From Paracoccus sp. S-4012 (lineage in GTDB: Bacteria; Pseudomonadota; Alphaproteobacteria; Rhodobacterales; Rhodobacteraceae): 64,000 nt of DNA. The notes under the pieces were generated by a model. The model was not told where the DNA came from. It was given only the letters and a program-made list of their open reading frames with translations, and searched no databases. The position numbers and the translations under genes are program-made. Where the stretch lies: assembly GCF_009674885.1 (NCBI RefSeq), contig NZ_WKKA01000001.1, positions 613,494-677,493 of the forward strand. Direction: 5' to 3'. Shown here piece by piece: positions 55,313 through 63,891 of the stretch; positions within the stretch are counted from its first letter, which is position 1, and every line of letters starts with the position of its first letter.

Positions 55313-55467
55313 GGCTGGTCCCCGGCGCGGTTCGGACAGGCGGCGCAGCGCGAGGCCGCATCGCAGCCGCCGCAGCTGCGCCTGACGGGGCCGTGGCCGA
55401 AAAGGAGGCCGAGGCCCAGCCCGAGGCAGGCGAGGAGCACGAGGGCGAGGGCAAGCAGGAACTCCAT
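55309..55467 (-). CDS. nqrM: Na+-NQR maturation protein NqrM
   Basis: The 52-residue protein is a single membrane helix (FLLALALVLLACLGLGLGLL) followed by a GHGPVRRSCGGCD motif and CAACPN, fitting NqrM (DUF539), which is needed to insert the iron centre between NqrD and NqrE. The four to five cysteines are the probable iron ligands. ATG 55467 is used; the frame extends 10 residues upstream to 55497 without likeness to the family. It sits right behind apbE, as in other nqr operons. Confidence 0.85.
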   Translation of the reverse strand: MEFLLALALVLLACLGLGLGLLFGHGPVRRSCGGCDAASRCAACPNRAGDQP

Positions 55468-55477
55468 GGCCGCTTCC

Positions 55478-56452
55478 TCAGACCAGCCGGGCGGCAATTG
55501 ACCCGGTCGTGACCGAGACAGCCTCCCCGTCGATCAGGAACAGTGCATCGAGCCCGGCGCGGGTTGCAAGCGCCGGTCCCTCCACCTCGCCCGCCGCGAA
55601 CAGCGCCGTGGCCCAGGCGTCGGCGCGGGTGGCGTCGGCGGCGGCGACGGTGACGGAGGCGAGCCGCCCCGCCTGCGGCGCGCGGGCGCGCGGGTCGATG
55701 ATGTGGCCGACCCGCTGCCCGCCGATCTCGTAGCGCTGCGCCGCAAGGCCCGAGGTCGCCACCGCCGCGCTGTCCAGCCGCAGCAGCGCCGCCGCGCCTC
55801 CCGGCAGGCCGCGCCGGGCTTCCTCCACCGCCACGGACCATCCGCGACCCGAGGGGTGACGCCCCCGCGCCGCCAGCTCGCCGCCGAGGTCGGCCAGCAG
55901 GTCGCGCTCCCCCGCCGCTTCGAGCAGCGCCACCACCCGGTCGAGCGCGAAACCCTTGACGATGCCGCAGAGGTCGAGCGTCAGGCCCGCCTCGGCCTTG
56001 GCCAGATGCCCCTCGCCGGCGGAGAGCCCGCGCCAGTCCGGCCGCTCGCTGCCGCGGATCGGGCCGAAGCCCCAGTGGGCGACGAGGGGGCCGACCGTGG
56101 GGTCGAACCAGCCGCCGCTCTCCGCCGCGATGGCGAGTGCGGTGGCGGTCACACCGGCGAGGTCGGCGGGGGCCGGATGCTCGCCCCGCGGCGCGGCGTT
56201 GAAGGCGCTCACCGCGCTGTCCGGCTGCCACGGCGACATCTGCGCGTCGATATCGGCCAGCAGCGCCTCGATCGCCGGCCGGTGCCGCCCCGCATTGCGC
56301 CCGGCCGGCAGCGTCACCCGCCAGTGGCTGCCGAAGGCGCGGCCGTCCAGCACCTCGACCACCGGGGCGCTCCGCCCGAGCGCGGGTGCTGCGAGGGCGG
56401 TCAGCCCGGTGGCGAGAAACAAGCGGCGCGTCGGGCGGAAGCTCGTCGTCAT
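55478..56452 (-). CDS. apbE: FAD:protein FMN transferase
   Basis: ApbE attaches FMN to threonines of NqrB and NqrC (or RnfD/G). The 324-residue protein has a twin-arginine-like signal (RRLFLATGLTALAAPALG), the family blocks AFGSHWRVTL, SGGWFDPTVGPLV, LDLCGIVKGFALDRV and, near the end, SVTVAAADATRADAWATALF with the Mg-binding Asp/Thr. ATG 56452 begins right before the signal; a longer frame would bury it. Located in the nqr operon, 1 base after nqrF. Confidence 0.95.
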   Translation of the reverse strand: MTTSFRPTRRLFLATGLTALAAPALGRSAPVVEVLDGRAFGSHWRVTLPAGRNAGRHRPAIEALLADIDAQMSPWQPDSAVSAFNAAPRGEHPAPADLAGVTATALAIAAESGGWFDPTVGPLVAHWGFGPIRGSERPDWRGLSAGEGHLAKAEAGLTLDLCGIVKGFALDRVVALLEAAGERDLLADLGGELAARGRHPSGRGWSVAVEEARRGLPGGAAALLRLDSAAVATSGLAAQRYEIGGQRVGHIIDPRARAPQAGRLASVTVAAADATRADAWATALFAAGEVEGPALATRAGLDALFLIDGEAVSVTTGSIAARLV

Positions 56453-56453
56453 G

Positions 56454-57674
56454 TCACGCTCCGAAATCGTCGTTGAAGATGGACGCCGGCTCCACCCCGA
56501 GCGAGGCCAGCACACCGAGCACCGCCGAGATCATCACCGGCGGGCCGCAGAGGTAGTATTCGCAATCCTCCGGCGCCGGGTGGCGGCGCAGGTGGGCACG
56601 CACGGTCTCGTGGATGAAGCCGGTGGCGCCGGTCCAGCGGTCGCCGGGCGCCGGGTCGGACAGGGCGGGAACCCAGCGGAATCGCGGGTTGGCGGCGGCG
56701 ATGGCGTCGAGTTCCTCGGTGTAGAACAGGTCGATGCGCGAGCGGGCGCCGTAGAAATAGGTCATCTTCCGCTCGCCGCCGAGCGCGACCTGCTCGTGGA
56801 TCATCGCCCGCAGTGGCGCCATGCCGACGCCGCCGCCGATGAAGACCATCTCCCGGTTCGTGGGCTGGACGTGGAACTCGCCGAACGGCCCAGACATCTC
56901 GACCCGGTCGCCGGCCTTCAGCGCGAAGAGCCAGGACGAGACGATCCCCGGCGGCACCTCCTGCTCGCGCCCGGCGGGCGGCACGGCGAGGCGGATGTTG
57001 AAGACCACGCGGTCGCGGTCCTCGGGGCGGCTGGCGATGGAATAGGCGCGCGTCACCCGCTCGTGCGAGACCGTGCGGATCATGTCCCAGCCGGCGATGC
57101 GCCAGTCCTCGGCATAGGCGGGCTCGATCCCGATTGCGGCGAAGTCCAGCGTGTAGGGCGGCGCGGTCAGCTGCATGAAGCCGCCGGCGCGGAAGTCGAG
57201 CTCCTGCCCGGGCGGCATCGCGATGACCAGCTCGCGGATCAGCGGCGCCAGCTGACGGTTCGAGAGCACCAGCCCGGTCAGCGTCTCGGCCTCCAGGATG
57301 TCGGCCGCGACCGTCACCCGGGCCGGCCCGCGCAGGCTGACCTGACAGGCAAGGCGCACATGCGCCCGCCGCTCGGCCGCGGACAGCAGGCCCGTCTCAG
57401 TCGCCTGCGGCTCGCCCACGCCCGGCCCCTCGGCGGTGACGCGGCAGAGGCCGCAGGTGCCGCTGCCGCCGCAGGCCGCGGGGATGCCGATGCCGGCGCC
57501 ATGCAGCACCGTCAGCAGCTTGTCGCCGCGATTAGCGGGAATGCGGCTGGCCTCGTTCACCGTGACGGTCAGCGCCTCCTGCGGGATCAGCCGCCGCCGC
57601 GCGGCCACGAGGCCCGCGGTCATGCCGACCAGCAGCACCGCGACCACCGCGAGGGCGAGCCCGACCTCGGTCAC
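56454..57674 (-). CDS. nqrF: Na+-translocating NADH:quinone reductase subunit F
   Basis: NqrF is the electron entry point: it oxidises NADH through FAD and a [2Fe-2S] cluster. The 406-residue protein has one N-terminal membrane helix (LALAVVAVLLVGMTAGLVAA), a ferredoxin domain with CGGSGTCGLC near 70 and a later LACQVSL, the flavin motif RAYSIASRPED, the NADH-binding IGGGVGMAPLRAM and the C-terminal YYLCGPPVM. GTG 57674 overlaps the nqrE stop. Length matches the family. Confidence 0.96.
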   Translation of the reverse strand: MTEVGLALAVVAVLLVGMTAGLVAARRRLIPQEALTVTVNEASRIPANRGDKLLTVLHGAGIGIPAACGGSGTCGLCRVTAEGPGVGEPQATETGLLSAAERRAHVRLACQVSLRGPARVTVAADILEAETLTGLVLSNRQLAPLIRELVIAMPPGQELDFRAGGFMQLTAPPYTLDFAAIGIEPAYAEDWRIAGWDMIRTVSHERVTRAYSIASRPEDRDRVVFNIRLAVPPAGREQEVPPGIVSSWLFALKAGDRVEMSGPFGEFHVQPTNREMVFIGGGVGMAPLRAMIHEQVALGGERKMTYFYGARSRIDLFYTEELDAIAAANPRFRWVPALSDPAPGDRWTGATGFIHETVRAHLRRHPAPEDCEYYLCGPPVMISAVLGVLASLGVEPASIFNDDFGA

Positions 57675-58285
57675 GACAGAACCACCAGCTGCGCGAAGGC
57701 CGAGAAGCCGAGCGACATCAGCCCGGCGAGAATGAAGGTCATGCCGAGACCGCGCAGCCCCGCGGGCAGGTCGGCATAGGCCAGCCGCGTGCGGATCGCC
57801 GCCAGCATCACCACGGCGAGCGCGAAGCCCGCGCCCGCGCCGAGGCCGAAGACGGCGGATTCCGCGAGATTGTAGCGCCGCTCGACCATGAATAGGCTGC
57901 CCGCGATGATCGCGCACTGGATCGCCAGCAACGGCAAGAACACCCCGAAGGCGGCGTGCAGCCCCGGCATGAAGCGGTCCATCAGCATCTCGAGAAGCTG
58001 CACGAGGGCGGCGATGATGCCGATGAAGACCAGCAGCGAGAGATAGGAGAGGTCCACCTCCCGCAGCCCGGCCCAGGCCCAAGCGCCGGGGGCCAGTAGC
58101 GCGCGATAGACGATGTGGTTGAGCGGCGTGGCGACCCCGAGGACCACGATCATCGCCACGCCGAGGCCCAACGCGGTGCCGGGTCGGCGCGAGAGTGCGA
58201 GAAAGGTGCAGAGGCCGAGGAAGAAGGTCAGCGGCATGTTCTCGGCCAGGGCCGCGCGCATGAAGAGGGCGCCGAGATCGTTCAT
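57671..58285 (-). CDS. nqrE: Na+-NQR subunit E
   Basis: The 204-residue integral membrane protein has six hydrophobic helices and, with NqrD, forms the membrane channel part that holds an iron centre. Family-like segments include FMRAALAENMPLTFFLGLC, with the first half-site cysteine, and PLLAIQCAIIAGSLFMVE, with the second. ATG 58285 overlaps the nqrD stop. The frame is open far upstream through nqrD; that portion is a shadow. Confidence 0.95.
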   Translation of the reverse strand: MNDLGALFMRAALAENMPLTFFLGLCTFLALSRRPGTALGLGVAMIVVLGVATPLNHIVYRALLAPGAWAWAGLREVDLSYLSLLVFIGIIAALVQLLEMLMDRFMPGLHAAFGVFLPLLAIQCAIIAGSLFMVERRYNLAESAVFGLGAGAGFALAVVMLAAIRTRLAYADLPAGLRGLGMTFILAGLMSLGFSAFAQLVVLS

Positions 58286-58974
58286 CGCAGCACTTCCTCG
58301 GCCCGCAGCGGGGGCGCGAAGTCCAAGGGCTCGGCCTGCTCGGGACGCCAGCTGCGGACCGCCCAGACCAGCAGGCCCAGCATGAAGAAGGCGCTCGGCG
58401 CCAGCAGCATCAGGCTCAACGGCTCGAACCAGCCACCCTGCTCGACCGTGGGCAGCACGGGCTGGCCCATCAGCGTGCCAGAGCCGAACAGCTCGCGCAG
58501 CGCGCCGATGGTGACGAGGACGAGCGAGTAGCCCAGTCCGCTGCCGAGCGCGTCGGCCATCGCCGGCAGCGGCGGGTTGCGGCGGGCGAAGGATTCGGTG
58601 TGGCCCATGACGATGCAGTTGGTGGTGATGAGGCTCACGAAGACCGAGAGCCTGCGGCTGATGTCGGGCAGGAAGGCGCGCAGCAGCTGGTCGATCACGC
58701 CGACGAGGGCCGCGATGATGACGATCTGCACGATCAGCCGGATCGAGTTCGGGATGTGGTGGCGGATCAGCGAGATGATCCCCGCAGCCATCACGACGAC
58801 CGCCGTCAGCGCCGCGGCCATCGTGAGCGCGGTCGCAAGCTGCGTGGTGACGGCGAGGGCCGAGCAGATGCCGAGGATCTGGACGGTGACCGGGTTCTGC
58901 CGGATCAGCGGCTCGGAGACGATCCGCCAGAGGCGCTGCGGTCGTGGACGCAGGGCGGGGGTGACGTCGGCCAT
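58282..58974 (-). CDS. nqrD: Na+-NQR subunit D
   Basis: The 230-residue membrane protein pairs with NqrE. Visible hallmarks are NPVTVQILGICSALAVTT, with the conserved cysteine, and LITTNCIVMGHTESFARRN, with the second cysteine. About six helices are evident. It overlaps nqrC by one base at its start and nqrE by 4 bases at its end. Confidence 0.95.
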   Translation of the reverse strand: MADVTPALRPRPQRLWRIVSEPLIRQNPVTVQILGICSALAVTTQLATALTMAAALTAVVVMAAGIISLIRHHIPNSIRLIVQIVIIAALVGVIDQLLRAFLPDISRRLSVFVSLITTNCIVMGHTESFARRNPPLPAMADALGSGLGYSLVLVTIGALRELFGSGTLMGQPVLPTVEQGGWFEPLSLMLLAPSAFFMLGLLVWAVRSWRPEQAEPLDFAPPLRAEEVLR

Positions 58975-59771
58975 CAGAACTCCCCCCGCCGGATCGCCTC
59001 GAGGAGCGGCCCGTAGCCCTGCGGGCCGAGCCAGAAGCGCACCATCTGCGAGATGCCGTTGGTTGTCCGCGTCGCGCCGGTGATGCCGTCCACCTCATGG
59101 ACGCTGCCGGCCGGGCCGCGGGCGACGGCGAAGCGCAACTGGCCGCGCTCGTCACGGGTCTGGCGGCCGACGAACTGCGCCAGCCAGGCGGGTTCATCGA
59201 TCCGCGCGCCGAGGCCGGGTGTCTCGCGGTGTTCCATGATGGCGAAGCCAGCGACCGTGGAGAGGTCGCCCTGCAGAGCCATGATCGTGTTGATGGTGCC
59301 GTTGTAGCCCGCGCCCGCCATCGGCAGCAGCAGCAGGCGGATCGCGTCGCCCTCGCGCAGCAGGTAGATCCGGGCGAAGTCGGGGCGGCGGCCGAGACCG
59401 GCGAGATCCTCGCCCGGCGCGAGCTGGGTCCAGTTGCTGCCCTCGGCCAGCACCTCCTCCAGGTTCTCGGGCGTGACCCCCTGCGCCGCCGCGCCGCGCT
59501 CGAGGTCGATCACCACGGTCGAGAGCTGCCCGCCCGCGGCCTGCAGCAGGTCGGTCATCCCCGGAATCCCGCCGATGAGCGCAGCCAGCTGCGCCTGCGC
59601 CTCGGCGGCGCGATTCTGGGCCTGGATCGGGCGCAGCAGGACCGTGGCGCCGCTCAGCAGCAGCGTGGACGCGGCGGCGACGAGGAAGGCCACGATCAGG
59701 GTCTTGGTCCGGCTCTCGTTCGGCAGCGCCAGCATCCGCCGCCAGGCCCGCACCGGGTTCAGGTCAGCCAT
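58974..59771 (-). CDS. nqrC: Na+-NQR subunit C
   Basis: NqrC carries a covalent FMN on the periplasmic side. The 265-residue protein has one N-terminal membrane helix (TLIVAFLVAAASTLLLSGAT), a soluble domain, and the flavinylation motif DGITGATRTT with the modified threonine at about residue 234. ApbE, encoded in the same operon, is expected to attach the FMN. Start overlaps nqrB. Confidence 0.94.
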   Translation of the reverse strand: MADLNPVRAWRRMLALPNESRTKTLIVAFLVAAASTLLLSGATVLLRPIQAQNRAAEAQAQLAALIGGIPGMTDLLQAAGGQLSTVVIDLERGAAAQGVTPENLEEVLAEGSNWTQLAPGEDLAGLGRRPDFARIYLLREGDAIRLLLLPMAGAGYNGTINTIMALQGDLSTVAGFAIMEHRETPGLGARIDEPAWLAQFVGRQTRDERGQLRFAVARGPAGSVHEVDGITGATRTTNGISQMVRFWLGPQGYGPLLEAIRRGEF

Positions 59772-60540
59772 GCCGCCTCCGTCTCTGCATCAGCCAGGCT
59801 TGAATGGCGATCTCGTCGAGCAACGGCGCGGCGAGGGCGGCGAGGAATGCCGCCGTCACCGCCGCCTGCACCGGCGCCACCCCGACCCAGCCGGTGGCGA
59901 AGAGGGCGAGGAAGCCCGCATAGGACGCCCCGTGCAACCAGCGGCCGACCGAGGTCGCGGCCCCGGCCACCGGATCGAGGACGATCAGCGCCAGCACCAC
60001 CGCCCCCGCGGCGGCGAAGGGCGCGAGACCGGGCGGCCCGAAGGTCACGGCGACCGCCCCGGCGAGCACCGCACCGGCCGCCGTGCGCCACGGCATGACG
60101 CCGAACGCCACGCCGATCAGCACCGCCGGGATCGCGGCCCAGGCGACCGGCAGGACCAGCGCGGGCCAGGCTGCCGTGGGATAACCGAAGCCGAGAAACA
60201 TCGCTGTCGCGGCCGCTGGGTGCAGGAAGTTGCGCCCCCAGCCGCCGAAGACCAGTTCGCCCAGCACCATGCCGAAGGTGATGCCCAAGGCGAGCTGCAG
60301 CGGCCCCGCCTCCGGCGACAGCACCGCCACCGCGAACCCCGCGAGCGCGCCCGCGAAGGAGGGCGGCTGCGCGCGGGCCAGCATGAAGACCAGGTGCCAC
60401 GCGCCGGAGACCGCGAGCGCCCAAACGAGCCGCCCGGCCGCGCCCGCGCCGCCCCACCAGAGCCAGGCCGCCGCCATCGGCAGCACCGCCGCGATGAGCA
60501 GCAGCGCCACCGTCTCGCGGTCCCAAAGCCCGCGCCTCAT
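59764..60540 (-). CDS. nqrB: Na+-NQR subunit B / RnfD-like, short form
   Basis: The 258-residue membrane protein belongs to the NqrB/RnfD family, the ion-pumping subunit: ITFGMVLGELVFGGWGRNFL and LHPAAATAMFLGFGYP are the family core, and LIVLDPVAGAATSVGRWLHG the second conserved block. Typical NqrB has about 400 residues; here N-terminal and central parts are missing. I do not see the SGAT-type motif whose threonine normally carries FMN. The gene is otherwise in frame and coupled to nqrA and nqrC by short overlaps, so it is probably a compact natural variant rather than a pseudogene. Confidence 0.88.
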   Translation of the reverse strand: MRRGLWDRETVALLLIAAVLPMAAAWLWWGGAGAAGRLVWALAVSGAWHLVFMLARAQPPSFAGALAGFAVAVLSPEAGPLQLALGITFGMVLGELVFGGWGRNFLHPAAATAMFLGFGYPTAAWPALVLPVAWAAIPAVLIGVAFGVMPWRTAAGAVLAGAVAVTFGPPGLAPFAAAGAVVLALIVLDPVAGAATSVGRWLHGASYAGFLALFATGWVGVAPVQAAVTAAFLAALAAPLLDEIAIQAWLMQRRRRHG

Positions 60541-61811
60541 GCCGGCCCCGCCTCCTCGGCCATGCGGGCGAGGAGGCTTGTGAACATGGCCGAGAAGGGT
60601 GGCGCCGCGGCGGCGACGTAGTCGGCGAGCGCCAGATCCTCGGGCAACAGCGACAGCGCGCCGAGCCGCGCCGCGCCCTCGGCGTCGCCGGCCGAAATCG
60701 CGCGCAGCAGCGGCACCGCGGGCAGGCTCCCGCCGAGCGAGCGGTCGAGCGCCGCGGTCGGGATCAGCGGCCGCGGCCGCGAGGCGCCACCGAGGGCGGT
60801 GAGGAACCAGTGCGGCCTGCGCGGGGCTGCGGGCGTGGGCGGGCGCGCAAGCACCGTGACCTGCCGGTCACGCGGGCCGAGAAACGCCTGCTCGCGCCCT
60901 TCGAGGAACGAGCCGCTGAACACGCGATGCGCGCCGGGACTGAGCAGGTGCCGGCTGAGCGCGCCCAGATGCGCGCCGGGTTGAGTGCGGACCAGCCGCG
61001 CCGCCCGCAGCCCGTCGCCGCCGACCGCGACGAGGCGGGCCGCGGGGACGAGGCCGGTTTCCACGAAGCTGCCGATGCCGGCCACGTCCTCGGCATGGAT
61101 GTCCCAGACCGGCGCGGTGGTGGAAGCGGGATGGTGAGTGTGGACCTGCATCCCGGCGAGGCCATGAGGATGCCCCTCCGCGGCGATCACCCGCCGCAAG
61201 CGCCCGCCGAGGTCAGGCATCCCGGCGATCCCGGCGCCGACCGGCAGGACCACGAGAACCGGGCCGTCTGTCAAACTGCCAAGCACCGTCAGGCCGCGCG
61301 CGAAGGCTTCACCTGCCTCCGAGATCGCCAGCAGCGGGTCGGGGGCGCCGGGGCGGCTGTCCACGGCCATGACGGCGATGGCGACGGGACGCTCGTCCGG
61401 GGGCGGCATGCCGCCAAAGGGACGGCGGCGGATCAGGCGCCAGACGCCGGCGCCCTGCAGCGCCGCGCGCAGGCCTTCCGCGTTGGCGGCAACCACATGC
61501 TCATGCCGCCCGGCCTCCGGCTCATGGAACAGCACGATCTGCGACAGGATCCGCCCCGGCGCGAGGTCGAGCGCTGCCACCCGGCCGGGCATCGGCGCGG
61601 TCAGCGCGATCTGCGGCGCCTGGCGCAAACGGGCAAGCGGCGCGCCCTGCGCCACCTCCGCCCCCGCCTCGACCAGCGGCTCGAGGCGCAGGGTCTGGCC
61701 CGGCTCCGGCAGCAGCGCCGCCTCGTCGGCGATCACCTCCACGGGCGACAGGGCGGGGTCCGGGACCGTCCCCGCCTCGATCACCAGCCCTGCACCGCCC
61801 GGCCATCGCAT
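60537..61811 (-). CDS. nqrA: Na+-NQR subunit A
   Basis: The 424-residue soluble subunit is RnfC-like and is the first gene of the operon. Visible segments are a biotinyl-lipoyl-like fold near residues 45-100 (VEAGAEVAQGAPLARLR, MPGRVAALDLAPGR), HPHGLAGMQVHTHHPAS and the late GSFLEGREQAFLGPRDRQV. ATG 61811 is chosen by family start; the open frame extends to 62408 as shadow of the cytochrome gene. The 108-bp gap to the divergent cytochrome gene should hold both promoters. Confidence 0.93.
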   Translation of the reverse strand: MRWPGGAGLVIEAGTVPDPALSPVEVIADEAALLPEPGQTLRLEPLVEAGAEVAQGAPLARLRQAPQIALTAPMPGRVAALDLAPGRILSQIVLFHEPEAGRHEHVVAANAEGLRAALQGAGVWRLIRRRPFGGMPPPDERPVAIAVMAVDSRPGAPDPLLAISEAGEAFARGLTVLGSLTDGPVLVVLPVGAGIAGMPDLGGRLRRVIAAEGHPHGLAGMQVHTHHPASTTAPVWDIHAEDVAGIGSFVETGLVPAARLVAVGGDGLRAARLVRTQPGAHLGALSRHLLSPGAHRVFSGSFLEGREQAFLGPRDRQVTVLARPPTPAAPRRPHWFLTALGGASRPRPLIPTAALDRSLGGSLPAVPLLRAISAGDAEGAARLGALSLLPEDLALADYVAAAAPPFSAMFTSLLARMAEEAGPA

Positions 61812-61919
61812 CGCGTCTCGGCCCCCTTGTCCAAACCCCGGCCCGTCCGCGTCGTTGTCGGTCCGGCCGCCTTCGGCTATCGTGTCGGGCGTCGTTAGCA
61901 TGATCGGAGGACCAACTCC

Positions 61920-63131
61920 ATGCACCTGCCCGGCGGCCCGTTGGCGCAGCTTCTCGCCCTGACCCTCGCGCTTGGCGCGCAGGCCGCCCTCGCGCAGGAT
62001 GCTCCTCCGACCGTCGGCGCGGGCGGCGCCCCCGCCGTGATCGACCCCGCGGAGACGCCTGCAACACAGCCCTCGCAGACGCCCTGGGTGATTCCGCCCT
62101 CGGGGCCCTTCAGCCCACAGAGCATTCCGGTCCCGAACGCCGACGAGATCGCCGCTTGGGCGCGCTCGGCCCATGCCAACCCGACATCGGAGTCCTTCAG
62201 CCACTGGAACGAGCAGGGCGAGATCCCGCCGGTCTGCGCCAACTGCCACTCCGGCATCGGCTTTCGCGCCTATCACGGCCTCGACGGCGGCGAGCCGGGG
62301 CCGCTGCGGGATCCGGTGCCGACCGGGGGTGTCGTGGACTGCGGCACCTGTCACAATCCGGGGCTCGCGCAGATCAGCGAGGTGGCGCTGCCGAACGGGA
62401 TGATGCACCCGGCGCCCTCAGGCGAGGTGACGTGCCTCACTTGCCACCAGGGCCGCGCCTCGGGCGCGCAGGTCGAGGCGGCGACGGCGGGCAAGGACGA
62501 CGACCTCCCCGACCCGACGCTCAGCTTCATCAATCCGCACTACGCCATCGCCGCGGCGAGCTGGCTCGGCGGCTACGGCGCCTTGGGTTACCACTATCCG
62601 GGCCGCGACTACGCCGGGCGCTTCCTGCACGCCGCCCCGGTCGCCACCTGCAACTCCTGCCACGAGCCCCACAGCCTCGAGGTGGCCGAGGCCTCCTGCC
62701 TCACCTGCCACCAGACCGGCGAGGCCAGCCAGATCCGCATCGCCCGGCAGAGCTATGACGGCAGCGGCGACACCGCTAAAGGCATCCACGCCGACATCGC
62801 TGCCAACGCCGCCCGGCTGCTCGCGATGGCGCAGGACTATGCCGCCACCGTGGCAGGCACGCCGATGATCTATGACGCGGCGCGCCACCCCTTTTTCTTC
62901 GCCGACGCCAATGGCGACGGGCTGGCTGACCAGCGGGACGGCGCCTCGGTTCCTTATGGAAGCTGGACGCCGCGGCTGCTGCGCGCCGCCTACAACTGGA
63001 AGTTCGTGAACGCGGACCCCGGCATCCACGTCCACAACCCGCCCTATGCGCTGCAACTGCTGCACGACTCGATCGAGGACCTGTCCGGGCCGCTGAACGT
63101 CGATTTCGAGGCGCTCGGCATGCTGCGCTGA
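61920..63131 (+). CDS. Secreted five-heme cytochrome c
   Basis: The 403-residue protein has an N-terminal signal peptide (LLALTLALGAQAALA, cleavage near residue 25) and five CxxCH heme sites: C106 (CANCH), C141 (CGTCH), C172 (CLTCH), C244 (CNSCH) and C260 (CLTCH). A long C-terminal part without hemes (270-403) contains DANGDGLADQRDGA, a calcium-binding-like loop. GGAGG lies 9 bases before ATG 61920. It diverges from nqrA. I know no named family with exactly this layout; it resembles multiheme electron carriers. It may exchange electrons in the periplasm with a partner of the nqr complex; this is inference from position. Confidence 0.85.
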   Translation: MHLPGGPLAQLLALTLALGAQAALAQDAPPTVGAGGAPAVIDPAETPATQPSQTPWVIPPSGPFSPQSIPVPNADEIAAWARSAHANPTSESFSHWNEQGEIPPVCANCHSGIGFRAYHGLDGGEPGPLRDPVPTGGVVDCGTCHNPGLAQISEVALPNGMMHPAPSGEVTCLTCHQGRASGAQVEAATAGKDDDLPDPTLSFINPHYAIAAASWLGGYGALGYHYPGRDYAGRFLHAAPVATCNSCHEPHSLEVAEASCLTCHQTGEASQIRIARQSYDGSGDTAKGIHADIAANAARLLAMAQDYAATVAGTPMIYDAARHPFFFADANGDGLADQRDGASVPYGSWTPRLLRAAYNWKFVNADPGIHVHNPPYALQLLHDSIEDLSGPLNVDFEALGMLR

Positions 63132-63313
63132 CGGGCAGCGGTAGGCGTCGGCCCGGCCGGCTGCAGCAAGTCCACAATCGCCAACGCAATACTCCTTACT
63201 GACACGCGATGATGGCCGAGGCGCTCGAGTCTCCCGAACCAAACGCCTGTTTGTCCTGCGTGCCGGGCTCTTGGGTTCTCTCCGCGGTCGCTTGGGAGGC
63301 TGCACGTTTGCCT
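63132..63313. other. Intergenic region
   Basis: About 180 bases after the cytochrome gene before insertion-sequence remnants begin. No gene or terminator is evident. Confidence 0.4.
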
Positions 63314-63540
63314 TCAGCGTTGGTTGAATCGAAGTGGTGTCCGGTTCGTGTCCCAGATCAGGATCTTGATGCGCACGGCACGCTTCGTGCGAAACACGAA
63401 GGCCGCGCCGCGAGACAGGGGGCAAGCCCGATTATCTCCAGCACATTCCTTGTTGTCGCCAGGATCAGCGTGGCGGTCCCGGCAATCGCCCGAACAGTAC
63501 GTCCTCGATGTCGCGCGTAACGCTGCTGGCGCGGCAGGCC
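63314..63540 (-). pseudogene. IS66-family TnpB (Orf2) remnant
   Basis: Minus-strand RGAAFVFRTKRAVRIKILIW matches the C-terminal block of IS66 TnpB (usually VFVFRxKRADRxKLLxWD). The preceding part, AGTATLILATTRNV in another frame, resembles the middle of the same protein. At least one frameshift and missing ends make it a scrap. Confidence 0.55.
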
Positions 63541-63698
63541 GTGCGCCTTCGTCCGGCGGCGCTGTCGCTGGCGAAGAAGGGCCTCGGAACGGGCCACTGC
63601 CGGGGCCCTCGACCACCGTGGTTCAAGATTGTCCAGACACAGCCCCTCGACCATAGCGTCGGCCTTGGGCGCGTTGACCTTGCTGTGACCCCTGAACT

Positions 63699-63891
63699 TC
63701 ATCCACCTGAAACCAGAGCCGGCGGGTGACATTTGCCCGTTTGCGCGGAGGGAGCAATGGGCGATTGGCGGAACATTTCCATCGCGTGCAGCCGATCGCC
63801 CGTTGCGGCGAATTGGGCGGCGAAGGCTGCGGGGGTTTCGTAGCCGAGTGCCGAATGGGGGCGGGCCGCGTTATACAACTCAATTACAGAA
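63699..63891 (-). pseudogene. IS3-family transposase C-terminal remnant
   Basis: Minus-strand translation gives ELYNAARPHSALGYETPAAF, the typical end of the IS3 OrfB integrase (Y-N-x-x-RPHxxLG), followed by AAQFAATGDRLHAMEMFRQS and a stop at 63701-63699. Everything upstream of this C-terminal block is missing. Confidence 0.75.

Noticed and set aside
57675..58082. Upstream extension of nqrF to 542 codons
   Set aside because: NqrF homologues begin with the single membrane helix just after GTG 57674; the upstream part is a shadow of nqrE.
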